Position numbers and translations under genes: made by a program
Assembly: GCA_027532555.1 (NCBI GenBank)
Contig: JAPZTJ010000023.1
Coordinates: 58,313 to 122,312, forward strand
Reading direction: 5' to 3'
DNA length: 64,000 bases
Origin: Aquidulcibacter sp.
Lineage (GTDB): Bacteria > Pseudomonadota > Alphaproteobacteria > Caulobacterales > Aquidulcibacteraceae
Shown: positions 27,604 through 36,412 of the stretch, piece after piece
How the letters are laid out: each line of letters begins with the position of its first letter
How positions within the stretch are numbered: position 1 is the first letter of the stretch
Notes under the pieces: model-generated
The model's input: only the letters and a program-made list of their open reading frames with translations
What the model was told of the DNA's origin: nothing
Databases searched by the model: none

Positions 27604-29445
27604 TTAGTCTTGACTGAGGATTGGCAAACGCTCCAACCCTTCGGCGCGCGAGACAAGATCGATAAACTCATCTCGGAACCCAAATCGATCCTCGCCCTTG
27701 GCACCCTTGGCGATGCGGGTGACATCAGCAAAACCAAAGCCTTTGCCAATCCAAGGGTCTTGGCGGAGGAGTTGGGCATAGCCGGCCACCGCGATGGCAA
27801 AGCGGGTTGCCTCTGGCGCGCGGTCAAAGCTGGCGCTGCGGTCTGCGTCGGTAATTGGCCGCTCAATCAAGCGGGAATTGGCCTCACCGGGTACTTTGTA
27901 GCGCAAGCGCAATAGCCCCAGCTCCTTGGCCTTACCTGTTGCAGGGGTTTGAGTGGCGGCCCCATATCGAAGGGGATCAACACTGCCTTGGGCACCAACG
28001 GGCGTGATTTCATAAAGCGCCGTAACTAGGTGACCCGCGCCGATCTCACCCGCATCGACGGCGTCATTGTTAAAGTCCTCGCGGTTGAGGGCGCGCGTCT
28101 CATAACCAATCAAGCGCCATTCTTTTACACGGGCTGGATTGAACTCGACTTGCGCTTTCACATCGTCGGCGATGGGGAAGAGCGTGCCACCAATCTGGGT
28201 ATCAAACACTTTGCGGGCCTCTTGGATAGTGTCGATATAGGTGGCGACACCATTGCCGTTCTGGGCCAAGGCTTGCATCATCGTGTCATTGTAATTGCCG
28301 CGACCAAAGCCAAACACAGAGAGATAGATGCCCTTCTTGCGTTGGTCGGTCACATAGCTTTGCAAGGCGCGCGGATCAGAAATGCCGACATTGAAATCGC
28401 CATCCGTCATCAGGATGACCCGATTGACCCCATCTTTATTGTAATTCTTGGCAGCTGTTTCATAGGCAAGGCGAATGCCTTCCCCGCCGGCGGTTGAGCC
28501 ACCAGCTTGCAGGATTTCAAGCGCACAAACGATGTCACGGGTTTGGTTCCCAGGCGTTGGCTTTAGAACCACCCCTGCTGCGCCTGCATAGACCACGATG
28601 GATACACGGTCTCGACCATTGAGGTTTGGGGCTAAAAGGGCCAAGGCCCGCTTGGCCAAAGGCAAACGGTCTTCTGCATACATGGACCCCGAAACATCCA
28701 TCAGCATCGTGAGATTTAAAGGTGGGCGCTCGCTACGGGCGATGTCGTAACCGGAAAGCCCGACATGCACGATCTGCTTTTCTTCGGCCCAGGGCGAAGG
28801 CACTACCGCGACCGTGGTAGAGAAGGGCAACTTGCGATCTCGTGACTTGGCATAGCCATAATCAAAATAGTTCAGAAACTCTTCGACGCGTACGGCGTCC
28901 GCGGGTGGCAGACTGCCTTCACTCACGAACCGACGCGCATTGGCGTAGGAGGCGGTATCGACTTCCATGGCGAAGGTTGAGACTGGGTTCTCTGCCGTTT
29001 GCTTGACGCTGTTAATCGCCGCGAGGGGATATTTCTCCGTTGATTGCTGCTGTGGCATCGGGGCGATACGCGTCCCCGTGACGACAACATTCTGCATCGG
29101 GGCAGCAGCTACTTTGCTTTGCGCAGCATAGGATTGAGCCGTAGCATCGGCCAAGGCAGGTGCCGGTGGGGGCGGCGACATTATAGCTTGAGCCGGCATT
29201 CCCACGGCCATCCGGGTGCGACTTGGATAGCCACGCTCTGCCCGTTCGGGCGGAACCGGACAATTATAATCAACCGCATCTGTGGAGACAGACTGGCTGA
29301 CCGGGCCTGCATATTGGTTATAGGCAGCGGGATTGGTCCCGCAACTTGCCGCCAAAGCCGCGAGAGAAATGACTGAAATGACTTGCTTGGCAGCGGACTT
29401 CATTCGGGCTGTTGGTGTGGATGGGTGCGGGTAAAGTTGGATCAT
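27604..29445 (-). CDS. VWA-domain lipoprotein (YfbK-like)
   Basis: 613-aa exported protein. The ATG at 29445 has a strong GGAGG site; a lipoprotein-type signal follows (SVISLAALAASC). The middle has the YfbK N-domain (FAMEVDTASYANARRFVSEGSLP), then the VWA domain with MIDAS motif LMDVSGSMYAED, the Thr in NGDG/MTDGDFNVG region, and the YfbK C-terminal domain. Between signal and N-domain lies a low-complexity Ala/Pro/Gln stretch carrying QNVVVTGTRIAP, a phrase reminiscent of TonB-dependent receptor plug starts. It should sit on the periplasmic side; the binding partner is unknown. Monocistronic. Confidence 0.87.
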   Translation of the reverse strand: MIQLYPHPSTPTARMKSAAKQVISVISLAALAASCGTNPAAYNQYAGPVSQSVSTDAVDYNCPVPPERAERGYPSRTRMAVGMPAQAIMSPPPPAPALADATAQSYAAQSKVAAAPMQNVVVTGTRIAPMPQQQSTEKYPLAAINSVKQTAENPVSTFAMEVDTASYANARRFVSEGSLPPADAVRVEEFLNYFDYGYAKSRDRKLPFSTTVAVVPSPWAEEKQIVHVGLSGYDIARSERPPLNLTMLMDVSGSMYAEDRLPLAKRALALLAPNLNGRDRVSIVVYAGAAGVVLKPTPGNQTRDIVCALEILQAGGSTAGGEGIRLAYETAAKNYNKDGVNRVILMTDGDFNVGISDPRALQSYVTDQRKKGIYLSVFGFGRGNYNDTMMQALAQNGNGVATYIDTIQEARKVFDTQIGGTLFPIADDVKAQVEFNPARVKEWRLIGYETRALNREDFNNDAVDAGEIGAGHLVTALYEITPVGAQGSVDPLRYGAATQTPATGKAKELGLLRLRYKVPGEANSRLIERPITDADRSASFDRAPEATRFAIAVAGYAQLLRQDPWIGKGFGFADVTRIAKGAKGEDRFGFRDEFIDLVSRAEGLERLPILSQD

Positions 29446-29605
29446 GTGGCTTGCCTCCAAACGCTTCTGTGAACGTTTCACACGATAAATGGGTGCAACA
29501 AGGCCGTGGTTGGGAGGCTTCAGGGCCAAATTGGGGCAATTTTAACCAATAACCTACTGGCGCGCAGGCTTGCCGAAGTGCACGCAGAGGCTTAATCGGT
29601 TTGTT

Positions 29606-30610
29606 ATGGTTGAACGTCCTGCATTTCTCGACTTCGAGAAGCCCATTGCCGATCTTGAAAAAAAGATCGAAGAGCTGAACGCGACTGCGGAAAAGAGCGG
29701 CGCGACAAGCGTACGCACTGAGGTCTCAAAGCTCCGCCAAAAGGCCAATCGCGCCTTAGCAGACCTGTATCAAAATTTGGACCCGTGGCGTCGTACCCAA
29801 GTTGCACGCCATCCTGATCGTCCGCACTTTAAGGATTATGTCGAGGAGTTGATCACCGACTATGTCGAGCTTGCAGGGGACCGTAAGTTTGGCGAAGATG
29901 CGGCTATTCTAGGCGGCATGGGGCGTTTCCGAGGCCGACGTGTTGTTGTGCTGGGCCATGAAAAGGGTCGGACAACACCGCAACGTCTCAAGCATAATTT
30001 CGGCATGGCCCGACCTGAGGGCTACCGAAAGGCTGTGCGCCTTATGGATATGGCGGAGAAGTTTGGCCTCAGCGTCCTAACTTTTGTCGATACCGCTGGT
30101 GCTTTTCCTGGCCTAGATGCAGAAGCACGCGGGCAAGCCGAAGCGATTGCACGGGCGACCGAACGCTGTTTGACTTTGGGTGTGCCGATGGTGTCCGTCA
30201 TCACTGGTGAAGGTGGTTCCGGCGGGGCGGTTGCGATTGCGGCAGCCAATAGCGTGCTGATGCTCGAAAACTCTGTCTATTCGGTGATCTCACCCGAGGG
30301 AGCGGCATCCATCCTCTATCGCTCTGCCGATCGGGCCAAGGATGCAGCCACGGCGATGAAGATTACCGCTGAAGACCTTTTGGGCTTTGGCGTAATTGAC
30401 GGCATCATCCCAGAGCCTCTGGGCGGCGCGCACCGCGCGCGCGCCAGTGCTATGAAGTCTGTCGGGGATGCCATGGAGAAGGCGCTTTACCAGCTAGAAT
30501 CCCTTGACGCGGAGGGCTTGAGAGCTCATCGAGCAGACCGCTTCTATCGGATCGGGCGCTCCTTAGCGGACCTGCCCTCAACGACCGATACGACGACCAA
30601 AGCTAGCTAA
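29606..30610 (+). CDS. accA: Acetyl-CoA carboxylase carboxyltransferase subunit alpha
   Basis: Carboxyltransferase alpha subunit for malonyl-CoA formation, 334 aa from the ATG at 29606 (MVERPAFLDFEKPIADLEKKI). Motifs: DRKFGEDAAILGGMGRFRG, HEKGRTTPQRLKHNFGMA, VDTAGAFPGLDAEARGQAEAI and the oxyanion loop GEGGSGGAVAIA. The Shine-Dalgarno is weak. Its last 33 nt overlap, in antisense, the tail of the epoxide hydrolase gene, which is longer than the other tail overlaps here. Confidence 0.96.
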   Translation: MVERPAFLDFEKPIADLEKKIEELNATAEKSGATSVRTEVSKLRQKANRALADLYQNLDPWRRTQVARHPDRPHFKDYVEELITDYVELAGDRKFGEDAAILGGMGRFRGRRVVVLGHEKGRTTPQRLKHNFGMARPEGYRKAVRLMDMAEKFGLSVLTFVDTAGAFPGLDAEARGQAEAIARATERCLTLGVPMVSVITGEGGSGGAVAIAAANSVLMLENSVYSVISPEGAASILYRSADRAKDAATAMKITAEDLLGFGVIDGIIPEPLGGAHRARASAMKSVGDAMEKALYQLESLDAEGLRAHRADRFYRIGRSLADLPSTTDTTTKAS

Positions 30611-31747
30611 ATCCTGTACGAATAGGTCTGGTGCCTCCCAAGCGGCGAAATGCCCGCCATAGGGCATGTCTGTCCAATGTTGGAGATTATAGCCTAACTC
30701 AACCCAATCACGGGGTGGATTGGGAAAGATGTTATCCCCCGGGAAATTGGCAAAGCCGGTGGGCACCTCAATGCGTCGGCCCGGTGGAAGGAAATAGCCA
30801 CTGCCCTCCTCCAAGACCCCGCGATAGAACCAGACCGACGTGGCAAAGCGGTCCGTCAGCACGTAATGCATGACATTGGTCAAAAGGTCCTGCTTACCAA
30901 AAATGCTATCAAGGGAGCCGCGAGAGGCATCGCTCCAATTCTGAAACTTCTCAACAATCCAAGCCGCCTGTCCAAATGGGGAATCGGTCACAGCCATAGC
31001 CAGTAATTGCGGGCGCGTGGTCTGAAGTTGAAAATAGGCGCCGCCCATTTGCATCATGGCTTGTGACTTCTGCGCCCAAGCGCCCCGCTCTGGCGTGGTT
31101 AGCGTCGATACGTCCGGACGTAACCCCAGCATGTTGAGGTGAATACCGGAAACCACATCGGCGTGGTCAAGACCTAACCAAGAGGTGACCACCGAGCCCC
31201 AATCTCCGCCTTGGGCGATGAAGGTCTTATAGCCCAAAACATCCACCATCAATTTGCGAAAAAGGCCTGCCGTAGTGCGGGGGCCTATCGGGCGGGAGGG
31301 CCGCCCTGAAAAGCCATACCCGGGCAGACTGGGTATGATCAGATCAAACGCATCCTCGGCCTTGCCGCCATGCTGGGTTGGGAAGGCAAGTGGGCCAATA
31401 ATTTTATGAAACTCAAACACCGAACCCGGCCAACCATGGCTGAGTAAGAGCGGCCTTTTGCCACCGGCTTCACCCACAATATGCAGGAAGTGGAGATCTT
31501 GGCCGTCAATCGTGACTTGAAACTGCGGCAAGGCGTTGAGCTCGGCCTCAACCGCGCGCCAGTCATAAGTGTTGAGCCAAAAGTCTTGCAGCCCTTTCAA
31601 CCATGTTGTGGAGGCACCGCGCGACCAATCGTCGGGCCCTTCATCGGCTGGCACCTCCGGCCATTGGAAAGCCTCGACGCGCTTACGGACCGCATCAAGT
31701 TTTGCTTGCGGGATCTGGATGGAGAAAGGCTTTAGGTTGTTGCCCAT
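30578..31747 (-). CDS. Epoxide hydrolase (EHN N-terminal domain)
   Basis: 389-aa alpha/beta hydrolase of the microsomal epoxide hydrolase type. The EHN domain is at the N-terminus (LKPFSIQIPQAKLDAVRKRV) and an oxyanion HGWPGSVFEF motif follows. The nucleophile Asp sits in AQGGDWGSVVTSW and the charge-relay His in YGGHFAAWEAPDLF. It starts 2 nt after the upstream sulfatase stop, so it belongs to the sulfatase run. It would open an epoxide to a diol; juvenile-hormone-type or aromatic epoxides are possible substrates. No signal peptide. Confidence 0.9.
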   Translation of the reverse strand: MGNNLKPFSIQIPQAKLDAVRKRVEAFQWPEVPADEGPDDWSRGASTTWLKGLQDFWLNTYDWRAVEAELNALPQFQVTIDGQDLHFLHIVGEAGGKRPLLLSHGWPGSVFEFHKIIGPLAFPTQHGGKAEDAFDLIIPSLPGYGFSGRPSRPIGPRTTAGLFRKLMVDVLGYKTFIAQGGDWGSVVTSWLGLDHADVVSGIHLNMLGLRPDVSTLTTPERGAWAQKSQAMMQMGGAYFQLQTTRPQLLAMAVTDSPFGQAAWIVEKFQNWSDASRGSLDSIFGKQDLLTNVMHYVLTDRFATSVWFYRGVLEEGSGYFLPPGRRIEVPTGFANFPGDNIFPNPPRDWVELGYNLQHWTDMPYGGHFAAWEAPDLFVQDLASFGRRIGR

Positions 31748-31749
31748 GA

Positions 31750-33417
31750 TTAATTCGGCCAATAAGCGATGACGTCATCCTTAGTCGCCTTGGTCCCTAA
31801 AGCCCGGTCGATGGCGATGGGGCCTTCCAGCGTAGCAGGATAAAGCGGCTTGCGACCACCGGCCTTATGGTCATCCAACAACTTTCGAAGTTTGGCGACC
31901 ATGTCAGGTCGGGCCGCTGCTAGATTGGTTTTCTCGGTGGGGTCGGTGGCCAGATCGTAGAGATAGACAGCACCGGGCTTTTCGATAAGTTGCAGTTTCC
32001 AATCCAGATAACGCACAACCCGGTAGCCATCGCTCTGCCAGAAGATGGTTTCATGCGGACGCGCATTTCCGGCCTTACCTTTGGCATGGGGTAGAATGTT
32101 GACGCCATCAATCGCCACGCCCTTAGGAAGTGCCGCCCCAGCTGCTGCCGCCAATGTTGGCATCAGATCAATATGTGCGACGGGGGCTTGTACTTGCGTG
32201 CCCGCAGGAATTTTCCCAGGCCAAGACATGAACATGGGCACGCGAATGCCCCCCTCAAACAGCGAGAGTTTCCAGCCCCGGAAAGGCTTGTTGATCTCTG
32301 GCAGACCAATATAGCCCGGGCCACCATTGTCGCTTGAAAACACGATTAAGGTGTTGTCGGCCATGCCTTGTTCTTTCAAGGTCGCGACAATCCTCCCGAT
32401 GCTTCGGTCTAGCGACACGATCATCGCCGCATAAACCCGCTCGCGCTCAGAGCTCATCGGCCCCACCGCATCATAATCAGCCTTCGTGGCTTGCAAGGGC
32501 GTATGCACGGTCCAATGCGAAAGATTGATAAAGAAGGGTCGATTTTTGTTGGCCTTGATAACTTCAATCGCTTCATCGGTCCAATAATCGGCGAGATAGC
32601 CGCGTGGTTTGAACCATTCCCCATCATTGTAAGATGCCGCGTATTCCATGCGCGCCCATAAGAATTTGTCGATTGGGTCAAAATCGAGCTGTGCGTTGAC
32701 AACATTTGGGTCATCTTCGGGTAGATGCAGGCCACTTGCCATCAACAGGCTTTCGTCAAAGCCTTGGGCGTTGGCTCCAAATTCAGGGCCAAGTCCAGTG
32801 TGCCACTTACCAATATGAACGGTGTGATAGCCACGCGTCTTCAAGACTTCTGCGATTGTGACTTCTGAGCCTGGCAAACCTTGTTTGTCGTACTTTGGCA
32901 TCTCAGCCACACGGTCGGCATGATAGATGGCGGGCGGCATACCACTTTCTCCACGCATGGAGTCAGATACCATTTTCACAATCCTGCCCATACCATCTGG
33001 CGTTGGGGTGAACTCAAACCCTGTGCGTGTAGGATAACGCCCAGTCATGATCATCGCGCGCGACGGCGCACAGCTTGCGGTGCCTGAATAGGCCTGACGG
33101 AATGCGACACCTGAAGCCGCTAACGCATCAATGTTTGGGGTTTTGATTTTGCCATTGCCGAGCCCGCCGCCAAAGGTCGAGATGTCATTATAACCTAAAT
33201 CATCAGCCAGAATGAAAATGATATTGGGCGGACGGTCGCCTTCAGTGGCTTGCGCCGCGGCCGGTCCCTTCATCCAAGCGATGGGTTTATTGTCGGGAAT
33301 ATCGGTACGCTTTTGGGAAGCGGCGAGTGCCAGCACCAGATCCACGCGCTTCACATAAGCCAGCGCGCCTAAGCCCACGATGGCAACCAAACCACCCAGC
33401 AGGATTTTCTTCAGCAT
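31750..33417 (-). CDS. Membrane-anchored sulfatase (Cys-type, S1)
   Basis: 555-aa type I sulfatase. The ATG at 33417 has GGGGGAG upstream. An uncleaved N-terminal TM anchor (ILLGGLVAIVGLGALAYV) should place it on the periplasmic face. Active-site motif CAPSRAMIMTGR: the Cys is the residue converted to formylglycine. Calcium ligands are in ILADDLGYND and FSSDNGGPG; the GKWHTGLG block (Lys, His) is intact. It lies downstream of the GST and second sulfatase in the same direction. A dedicated maturase is encoded about 4 kb upstream in the same run. The sulfate ester substrate is unknown. Confidence 0.92.
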   Translation of the reverse strand: MLKKILLGGLVAIVGLGALAYVKRVDLVLALAASQKRTDIPDNKPIAWMKGPAAAQATEGDRPPNIIFILADDLGYNDISTFGGGLGNGKIKTPNIDALAASGVAFRQAYSGTASCAPSRAMIMTGRYPTRTGFEFTPTPDGMGRIVKMVSDSMRGESGMPPAIYHADRVAEMPKYDKQGLPGSEVTIAEVLKTRGYHTVHIGKWHTGLGPEFGANAQGFDESLLMASGLHLPEDDPNVVNAQLDFDPIDKFLWARMEYAASYNDGEWFKPRGYLADYWTDEAIEVIKANKNRPFFINLSHWTVHTPLQATKADYDAVGPMSSERERVYAAMIVSLDRSIGRIVATLKEQGMADNTLIVFSSDNGGPGYIGLPEINKPFRGWKLSLFEGGIRVPMFMSWPGKIPAGTQVQAPVAHIDLMPTLAAAAGAALPKGVAIDGVNILPHAKGKAGNARPHETIFWQSDGYRVVRYLDWKLQLIEKPGAVYLYDLATDPTEKTNLAAARPDMVAKLRKLLDDHKAGGRKPLYPATLEGPIAIDRALGTKATKDDVIAYWPN

Positions 33418-33443
33418 GACGTCAATCTCCCCCAATCATATTC

Positions 33444-34490
33444 TCAGTTAGCATCGAACAGCGCCTCACATCCTGTGCCCGATAAGATTGTGCGGCAAAC
33501 CTCAGCATCAGGGCCTGACAAGGACTTAGCGTGGTCTTTGAGCCAAACTAGACATTTCGCCTGATAAGCAAAGGTTGGTTGCGTCCAAACTCGTCCATCA
33601 ATGACGGTTTCAAAGCTTGCCTCCCCAGCTTGAGCGGCTTTAGCATTGGCGTGGAGGAATGGCACATAAACGCGGCCAATCTCGGCGAGAAGCGGCGCGA
33701 GACGCGCTTGCGCCTGATCGCGGGCAAGCCAGTCCGTGTCTTGAGGCTCAAGGCCTGAGAGGTCTTCCATCCGGTCGATCCAAGCGCGCAGGCGCGGGGC
33801 ACGTTCGGCGCACAAGGCAGCGGGGGTTGGATCAACCACACCTAGCTGCGTCAGCTGACCATAGAGACCAAAGTCAGCGGTACCGGGCCTTGCGCCCAGT
33901 ACGAAGCCTGCGGGCTGGATGAGGGCCTCCAGCACATCGACTAATCGCTCATATGACTGTTCGATTGTTGTCGCTGTGACGGCATTTGAACCCACGACGT
34001 AAAGGCGATCAATCTGGCGCTTGGAGATAAAGTCAGAGGCGGCTTTGGCGTCCGCATTAGACGTTGTCGTATCATGCCAGAAAACCAATTGCGGACCCGC
34101 ATGGGCAATATCGGCCTCGCGTGCCCAGCGATAATGGAACATCGCCTTGGTCAGCCATTCGTCGGCAAAGTCTTCGATTAGATGATCGAGAAAGGCGATA
34201 ACCGGATCGCTCGGCACCAAGGCGCGACCGGCAAACTCCCGCTCAAGCCTTGCCAGAATGGGCGTGGAGTCGACTTGCGCTTCATAGCCACCACCGGCCT
34301 GCGGGAAATATACGGTGGGTAGGAGTTTTACTTTGGCTTCGGGGAAGCCCGGCATGGGGCTGCGATGACTGCCCCAATGCAGCGCATAGGGAATGTGGCG
34401 ATAGCGCAGGGCCGCGATGACTTTACGGGTGTAGGGCGAGCCTGCAGCCCCTAAGACGTGGAGACGGGACGAGGCTGAAGTATCAGACAT
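33444..34490 (-). CDS. Glutathione S-transferase-like protein
   Basis: 348-aa two-domain GST relative. The N-terminal thioredoxin fold starts RLHVLGAAGSPYTRKVIAALRYRHIPY and contains LLPTVYFPQAGG and DSTPILARLE; the helical C-domain follows, with a longer-than-usual tail. The SPYTRK motif suggests a Ser/Tyr-type active site. Its ATG overlaps the stop of the upstream sulfatase by one base, so it is coupled to it. A GST between two sulfatases hints at handling of an electrophilic product, but this is inference. Confidence 0.8.
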   Translation of the reverse strand: MSDTSASSRLHVLGAAGSPYTRKVIAALRYRHIPYALHWGSHRSPMPGFPEAKVKLLPTVYFPQAGGGYEAQVDSTPILARLEREFAGRALVPSDPVIAFLDHLIEDFADEWLTKAMFHYRWAREADIAHAGPQLVFWHDTTTSNADAKAASDFISKRQIDRLYVVGSNAVTATTIEQSYERLVDVLEALIQPAGFVLGARPGTADFGLYGQLTQLGVVDPTPAALCAERAPRLRAWIDRMEDLSGLEPQDTDWLARDQAQARLAPLLAEIGRVYVPFLHANAKAAQAGEASFETVIDGRVWTQPTFAYQAKCLVWLKDHAKSLSGPDAEVCRTILSGTGCEALFDAN

Positions 34491-36364
34491 CAGGCAGCTT
34501 TCTTTTTACGCGCGATAAAGGCGAATGCGACACGAATGAGGGCGAATATTGTAAGGACCAGAATGAGGCCTAGCCCCGCCAGCTGCCAGCCATAAAAGCT
34601 CAACTGACGCATAATGCTGTTGTGCGCGGCCTGACGTTGAACCTTATAGCCCTTGGGCAATTCAAGAACGCCATTGGCCTTTGCATAAGCCGCATAAGCG
34701 CGCTCAAGATCAGCGCGGACTTCGGGCAATTGCGCCGACAAGTCCGTTGTTTGGCCCGGATCATTGACGACATGATAGAGCCGCCACTGATTGTCGCCAT
34801 AAGGGGGGTTGTATTTCACCAGCGTGTAATCGCCCTTGGTGATAGCCGCATTGCCGGAAACCTCCACGCCCACCGTGTCATTCGGGCCATAAACGGATTG
34901 CGCCTGACCCGTCAGCACGGGTGCAAGGCTGCGCCCGGAAATCGGCTTGGCATCGGGGATGGTTGGTGCACCACCCACAAGGTCGATCAGGGTCGGCGTG
35001 ATGTCCTGCACAAAGGCTGCGGCATTGACGGCCTTGTCGGCAGCAATGCCGGGGCCAGCCATCAGCATCGGCACATGCAGGCCACCGCTAGCAGTATAGA
35101 ATTTGAACAAATAGCTGGGCGTTGCTAAAGTGCTTGCCCATTCCGGCCCAATCCAATTGTGGCTGCCGCGTTCTCCCAGATTAGCCAATTCGCGCGTAAA
35201 GCCGTTTGTCTTCATCCAAAGATTAAAGCCGCGCTCGCCACCGGGATTGCTAGGCTCAGGGCCATTGTCCGAGGTGATAACAAAGATCGTATTTTCAAGC
35301 TCACCCGTCTTCTCCAGATGCGCAACCAATCGGCCAATCTCTACATCGGTGGCCTCGATCATGCCGGCATAGACTTCCATCGCCTTGGCCTGCATTCTCT
35401 TTTCTTCCGCACTCAAACTGTCCCAAGCACGCATGCTTGTATGCATGGCGGGTGCTTTGGCGTCTTTCGACACAAGGCCCAAGGCTTTGGCGCGCTCAAA
35501 CCGATCTTTGCGCAATTGGTCCCAACCGCCATCAAACCGGCCGGCATATTTCTGGGTATATTCTCGAGGCGCTTGCACCGGGATGTGGACGGCTAGCATG
35601 GCGACATAGGCTAAAAAGGGTTTGTCGTCTTTTGGTCGCGCGACCAGATAGTCGAGCATCTTGTTGACGATCACCGTCGAAGAGAACTGGCCACTTGGAT
35701 AGGAGGTGGGCTTATCATCCTCAAACCAAGGTGCCTCGTTATAAAACGGCATATAGGGCTTATCGTCCCAATTATCTGCCCCCGAAGCATCAAGCGCGAA
35801 TGATCGGTCAAAGCCGCGCGAGCCGGGCAATTGCCCCGGCCCATCGCCTAAATGCCACTTGCCACTCATGAACGTTTGGTAGCCCGCAAGGCGCAGACGC
35901 TCTGGCAAGGTGGCGGCATTGGGCTCCAAAGACAGACCATAGCCAGGCTTGCCGACATGTTCTTTCGGAATCACTTCTTTGATCGTCGCCACCCCGGCTT
36001 GATGATTGGTCAGGCCCGTTAGCAACATGGCGCGGGAAGGCGAGCAGAGGGGCGAGGTTGAATAGCGGTTGAAGCGGGTGCCCCGACGGGCAAGCGCATC
36101 AATGTTCGGCGTCTTGGCCTCGCCGCCATAAACACCCAGATCCATTAGGGCGGCGTCATCAAACAGGATGATAACAACATTGGGCTTGGTCTTGGTCGCC
36201 GGACCTTTGGGACTTGCTTGCCCAGATGCGGACCCTGCACCTGCAATGAGAGCCAAAGAACACAGAGCGGTACCTGCCGCGCGCATCCAGCCAAACAGAT
36301 GTTTGTTAGTTTTGCCCACTGTCGCCCCCAAACCAGTCCCTTGTTTTGACACGATGATTGTCAT
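34490..36364 (-). CDS. Exported sulfatase with C-terminal TM anchor (Cys-type, S1)
   Basis: 624-aa type I sulfatase. A hydrophobic signal lies at residues ~27-50 (RAAGTALCSLALIAGAGSASGQ). The catalytic core has ILFDDAALMD (metal), CSPSRAMLLTG (formylglycine precursor Cys), SGKWHLGDGPG and ITSDNGPEP (metal). The last ~30 residues form a TM helix plus positive tail (LGLILVLTIFALIRVAFAF then RKKKAA), fixing the enzyme to the inner membrane with its catalytic domain outside. It is shorter and of a different subfamily from the neighbouring sulfatase, closer to arylsulfatase A-type sequences with an insert around GFTRELANLGERGSHN. Confidence 0.92.
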   Translation of the reverse strand: MTIIVSKQGTGLGATVGKTNKHLFGWMRAAGTALCSLALIAGAGSASGQASPKGPATKTKPNVVIILFDDAALMDLGVYGGEAKTPNIDALARRGTRFNRYSTSPLCSPSRAMLLTGLTNHQAGVATIKEVIPKEHVGKPGYGLSLEPNAATLPERLRLAGYQTFMSGKWHLGDGPGQLPGSRGFDRSFALDASGADNWDDKPYMPFYNEAPWFEDDKPTSYPSGQFSSTVIVNKMLDYLVARPKDDKPFLAYVAMLAVHIPVQAPREYTQKYAGRFDGGWDQLRKDRFERAKALGLVSKDAKAPAMHTSMRAWDSLSAEEKRMQAKAMEVYAGMIEATDVEIGRLVAHLEKTGELENTIFVITSDNGPEPSNPGGERGFNLWMKTNGFTRELANLGERGSHNWIGPEWASTLATPSYLFKFYTASGGLHVPMLMAGPGIAADKAVNAAAFVQDITPTLIDLVGGAPTIPDAKPISGRSLAPVLTGQAQSVYGPNDTVGVEVSGNAAITKGDYTLVKYNPPYGDNQWRLYHVVNDPGQTTDLSAQLPEVRADLERAYAAYAKANGVLELPKGYKVQRQAAHNSIMRQLSFYGWQLAGLGLILVLTIFALIRVAFAFIARKKKAA

Positions 36365-36412
36365 TGGATGTGCGAAGGGTCAAGACAATTCCAAGCACCA
36401 TCACGACCTACC

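Noticed and set aside
27568..27915. Plus-strand 115-codon frame after the flavin reductase
   Set aside because: It is the antisense of the VWA protein's conserved C-terminal domain.
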